DNA from: Pseudomonadota bacterium
Lineage (GTDB): Bacteria; Pseudomonadota; Alphaproteobacteria; Rhizobiales; Beijerinckiaceae
Direction: 5' to 3'
DNA: 16,990 bases
Assembly: GCA_021780015.1 (NCBI GenBank)
Contig: JAJXZN010000194.1
Span: forward strand, 1 to 16,990
The notes under the pieces are model-generated. The model saw only the letters and a list, made by a program, of their open reading frames with translations. It was not told where the DNA came from and did no database searches. A program made the position numbers and the translations under genes. Of the stretch, positions 15,181 through 16,990 are shown piece after piece. Numbering within the stretch: the first letter of the stretch is position 1; every line of letters starts with the position of its first letter.

Positions 15181-15399
15181 ATGCCGGAATTCGAAACGAT
15201 GCGTGAATTGACCAGCTCGGAAATCGATCAGGTCGCCGGTGGCCTCTCGGTCAACCTCGGCCTCGGCGCCCATCTGGGTGTCAATGCCAGCGACGTCACT
15301 GGGGCGGTCTCGGGCCTCGTCGGACAAGTCGGCGGCCTCGTCAGCGGCCTCCTCGGCAGCGTTCTCGGCGCCGTCGGCGGCCTGACCGGCGCGCTCTAA
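15181..15399 (+). CDS. Double-glycine leader secreted peptide, microcin/bacteriocin-like
   Basis: 72-residue precursor. The leader MRELTSSEIDQVAGG (residues 7-21) fits the C39 substrate consensus at every key position: L at -12, T at -11, E at -8, I at -7, V at -4, GG at -2/-1. It resembles the microcin V leader MRTLTLNELDSVSGG. Cleavage after G21 would release a 51-residue core of Gly, Leu, Val, Ala and Ser, with 14 Gly, one Asp, one His and no Cys, Lys, Arg or aromatic residue. ATG at 15181 has GGGAG six bases upstream; an earlier GTG frame from 15112 lacks this. The gene is divergent from the C39 exporter operon, its evident processing and export system. Being uncharged and lacking disulfides, it differs from classical cationic bacteriocins. 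A structural, signalling or pore-forming role is also possible. Confidence 0.85.
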   Translation: MPEFETMRELTSSEIDQVAGGLSVNLGLGAHLGVNASDVTGAVSGLVGQVGGLVSGLLGSVLGAVGGLTGAL

Positions 15400-15459
15400 G
15401 CCTCGCTCATCGCGGCGGGGCATCTTTCACGGTGGCCCGCCGTGTCCACGGGGATGGAC

Positions 15460-15645
15460 TTACGCTTTCCACCAATGCGACCGCGAATGCAGCCGCAGAT
15501 ATTCGGCAAATTCCTGGTCTGACATGATTCGCAGCTGAGCTTCGATATCGTCGGCGGTGCGGTTCAGTCTTCGGATAGTCCAGGGTTCGTTCTTCCGAGA
15601 CGCAATCTTCCGTACGGCGCGGCGCAACAAACGGGCGATGTTCAT
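15460..15645 (-). CDS. Hypothetical 61-residue basic protein
   Basis: I do not recognise the family. ATG at 15645 follows a strong Shine-Dalgarno, GGAGGA, at 6 bases. The protein begins MNIARLLRRAVRKIASRK (strongly basic, possibly an amphipathic helix). It continues with WTIRRLNRTADDIEAQLR and MSDQEFAEYLRLH, predicted helical, and ends HWWKA. There is no transmembrane segment or signal peptide. It converges on the secreted-peptide gene (60 bases between stops) and follows the dehydrogenase gene on the same strand, 123 bases downstream. A cytoplasmic immunity or accessory protein for the peptide is conceivable, but only position supports that. A small regulator unrelated to the peptide is just as likely. 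Confidence 0.6.
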   Translation of the reverse strand: MNIARLLRRAVRKIASRKNEPWTIRRLNRTADDIEAQLRIMSDQEFAEYLRLHSRSHWWKA

Positions 15646-15651
15646 CGGCGT

Positions 15652-15671
15652 TCCTCCGTCCTCTTGGAGGA
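15652..15671 (-). promoter_or_regulatory. Hairpin that can mask the ribosome-binding site of the 61-residue ORF
   Basis: On the minus-strand transcript TCCTCC (15671-15666) precedes an 8-base loop and GGAGGA (15657-15652), the Shine-Dalgarno for ATG at 15645. The six bases are perfectly complementary, so the mRNA can fold with its ribosome-binding site closed. This is an RNA-thermometer-like or antisense-controlled arrangement. The pairing is read directly; regulation is inference. Confidence 0.5.
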
Positions 15672-15768
15672 TAGTGCGGCAAGCATCATCGCCAAGATGG
15701 CCAAACGGTCAATACCGTCGCCGGCCGCTTCGACCTTGACCAAGATCAATTTTGATTTTTGGCGCGAT

Positions 15769-16764
15769 CTAGACGGCGCTGGGGAGAACCCGGTCCGGCG
15801 GGCGGTGGCCGTCCATAAACATTTTAACGTTGATGATGACCTTCTCGCCCATGTCGACGCGGCCCTCGCGCGTCGCCGAGCCCATGTGCGGCAGGATCGT
15901 CACCTTGCCGGCCTCGGCAAGCTTGACCAGCCGCTCGGAGACGGCCGGCTCGTGTTCGAACACATCGAGCCCGGCGCCGGCGAGTTCGCCCGCTTCCAGC
16001 ATTTCGATCAGCGCCGTCTCGTCGATGATCTCGCCGCGCGCCGTATTGACCAGGATCGCCTGCGGCCGCATCTGCTGCAGCCGGCGCGCCGAGAGCAGAT
16101 GGAAGGTCGCCGGCGTATGCGGGCAATTGACCGAGACGATGTCCATCCGCGCCAGCATCTGATCGAGCGAATCCCAATAGGTCGCCTCGAGCGCCTCCTC
16201 GATCGAGGCGGCGACGCGGCGGCGGTTATGATAATGGATCTGCAGGCCAAAGGCCCTTGCGCGATAGGCCAGTGCCTGGCCGATTCGGCCCATGCCGACG
16301 ATGCCGAGCCGTTTGCCGGTGATGCGCGTCCCGAGCATCCAGGTCGGTGACCAGCCGACCCAATTGCCTTGCGGAATGACCTCCGCGCCTTCGACGATGC
16401 GGCGCGCCACGGCGAGAATGAGCGCCATCGTCATGTCGGCCGTGTCCTGCGTGAGCACCCCCGGCGTATTGGTAACGGTGATGCCGCGTTTCGCCGCCGC
16501 CGCGACGTCGATGTTGTCGACGCCGGTGCCGAAATTGGCGATGAGCTTCAACTGGCTGCCGGCCTGTTCGATGAGCGCGGCGTCGATCCGGTCGGTCACC
16601 GTCGGCACCAGCACATCGGCGCTGCGCACGGCCGCAACCAGATCGTCCTGGCTCATCGGCTTATCGTCGAGATTGAGGCGGGCGTCGAAGAGCTCGCGCA
16701 TCCGCGTCTCGACCACATCGGGCAATTTGCGCGTGATGACAACGAGCGGTTTCTTTTTGACCAT
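15769..16764 (-). CDS. D-2-hydroxyacid dehydrogenase (glyoxylate/hydroxypyruvate reductase-like)
   Basis: 331-residue NAD(P)-dependent enzyme that interconverts 2-oxo acids and D-2-hydroxy acids. The closest fit is the glyoxylate/hydroxypyruvate reductase or D-glycerate dehydrogenase group. The substrate domain has NFGTGVDNIDV and TPGVLTQDTADMTMALIL. The Rossmann motif is GIVGMGRIG (G157, G159, G162), followed by HNRRR at 179-183, whose arginines suggest NADP(H) preference (inference). Catalytic residues are R243 (VNTARGE), E272 (FEHEP) and H293 (LPHMGSAT). ATG at 16764 follows the purine-rich GGGATAGAGG. Length and motifs are complete. It probably serves glyoxylate or serine-cycle type metabolism. 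No functional link to the secreted-peptide genes is apparent. Confidence 0.93.
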   Translation of the reverse strand: MVKKKPLVVITRKLPDVVETRMRELFDARLNLDDKPMSQDDLVAAVRSADVLVPTVTDRIDAALIEQAGSQLKLIANFGTGVDNIDVAAAAKRGITVTNTPGVLTQDTADMTMALILAVARRIVEGAEVIPQGNWVGWSPTWMLGTRITGKRLGIVGMGRIGQALAYRARAFGLQIHYHNRRRVAASIEEALEATYWDSLDQMLARMDIVSVNCPHTPATFHLLSARRLQQMRPQAILVNTARGEIIDETALIEMLEAGELAGAGLDVFEHEPAVSERLVKLAEAGKVTILPHMGSATREGRVDMGEKVIINVKMFMDGHRPPDRVLPSAV

Positions 16765-16990
16765 CCTCTATCCCGTCCGTCCGCCGCCGAACCGCACCCA
16801 CGCCAAAACCGAGCCGGGCTTTTCACGTGGCCTTAACCTCGCGCGACGCACTTAAATGCGGGCGACCGAGGCAGGCGAGGCTGCGCGGCAAGGCACCGCG
16901 CCTCTCTAGCAGATGGCCGTCCAAACACAAGAATGCCAAAGGGCAACAGGCGCCGCCGCGGGGCTTTGAGGTTGCGCGTGCGACGCTCGC
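16765..16990. other. Right-edge region upstream of the dehydrogenase
   Basis: 226 bases with no gene I can support. It should contain the dehydrogenase promoter. A plus-strand frame from ATG at 16933 stays open to the edge, but it is short, arginine-rich and lacks a clear ribosome-binding site. A second open frame at the edge (reading A-K-G-Q-Q-A-P-P-R-G-F-E) has no start codon. A neighbouring gene may begin here. Confidence 0.3.

Noticed and set aside
15181..15399. Lanthipeptide, nitrile-hydratase-leader or other modified-peptide class
   Set aside because: The core has no Cys, the leader is short, and no modification enzyme is encoded nearby.
15413..15442. Terminator after the double-glycine peptide gene
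   Set aside because: A 7-bp stem (CGGCGGG / CCCGCCG) exists, but its loop is 16 bases and no U-run follows, so it is too weak to call.
16933..16990. Start of a plus-strand gene at the right edge
   Set aside because: Only 19 Arg-rich codons are visible and there is no Shine-Dalgarno, so it cannot be told from chance.

Overview
The window comes from a GC-rich alphaproteobacterium. Hyphomicrobiales (Rhizobiales), possibly near Beijerinckiaceae/Methylocystaceae, is my inference. It rests on a rhizobial-style hsp20-DUF1150 pair behind an RpoH-type promoter (CTTGAA-N16-CCATAT), a 372-residue DnaN, and the style of the ATP-grasp/alpha-E pair. I saw no rRNA, tRNA, CRISPR array, insertion sequence or phage gene.

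Layout. Bases 1-180 hold, on the minus strand, the C-terminal part of an L-lactate dehydrogenase. It stops abruptly where a plus-strand circularly permuted ATP-grasp gene begins, so the left edge is a chimeric junction: an assembly misjoin or a real rearrangement. The ATP-grasp gene is split by a -1 frameshift near 1030 and is followed by its usual alpha-E (DUF403) partner (to 2625). A second plus-strand cassette (2728-5162) encodes an SxtJ-family membrane protein, a 49-residue DUF5989/SxtK-like membrane peptide and a NodU/CmcH-type O-carbamoyltransferase, the trio known from the saxitoxin cluster. A membrane-anchored SGNH hydrolase converges on it and shares a TTAA stop. Housekeeping genes follow: dnaN (minus) and a PBP1A-family penicillin-binding protein (plus), divergent across a 280-base region with an 18-bp perfect palindrome. 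Next come a possible small membrane protein, and DUF1150 plus Hsp20 behind a heat-shock promoter.

The most interesting region is 11412-15645. A C39-peptidase ABC exporter and an HlyD-type adaptor form an overlapping minus-strand operon (CvaB/CvaA-like). Divergent from it, across a 353-base AT-rich region (34% GC in its core) with two inverted repeats, is a 72-residue peptide. It has a near-perfect double-glycine leader like that of microcin V. Its 51-residue core has no Cys, Lys, Arg or aromatic residue, and carries glycine every 3-4 residues for 30 residues. The leader, the protease active site and the ATPase motifs all look intact, so precursor and exporter plausibly form a working peptide-secretion system. 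No immunity gene is recognisable. A 61-residue basic ORF beside it, whose Shine-Dalgarno is complementary to a sequence just upstream, is only a candidate accessory gene.

The right side holds a D-2-hydroxyacid dehydrogenase (minus), then 226 bases in which I see no certain gene.
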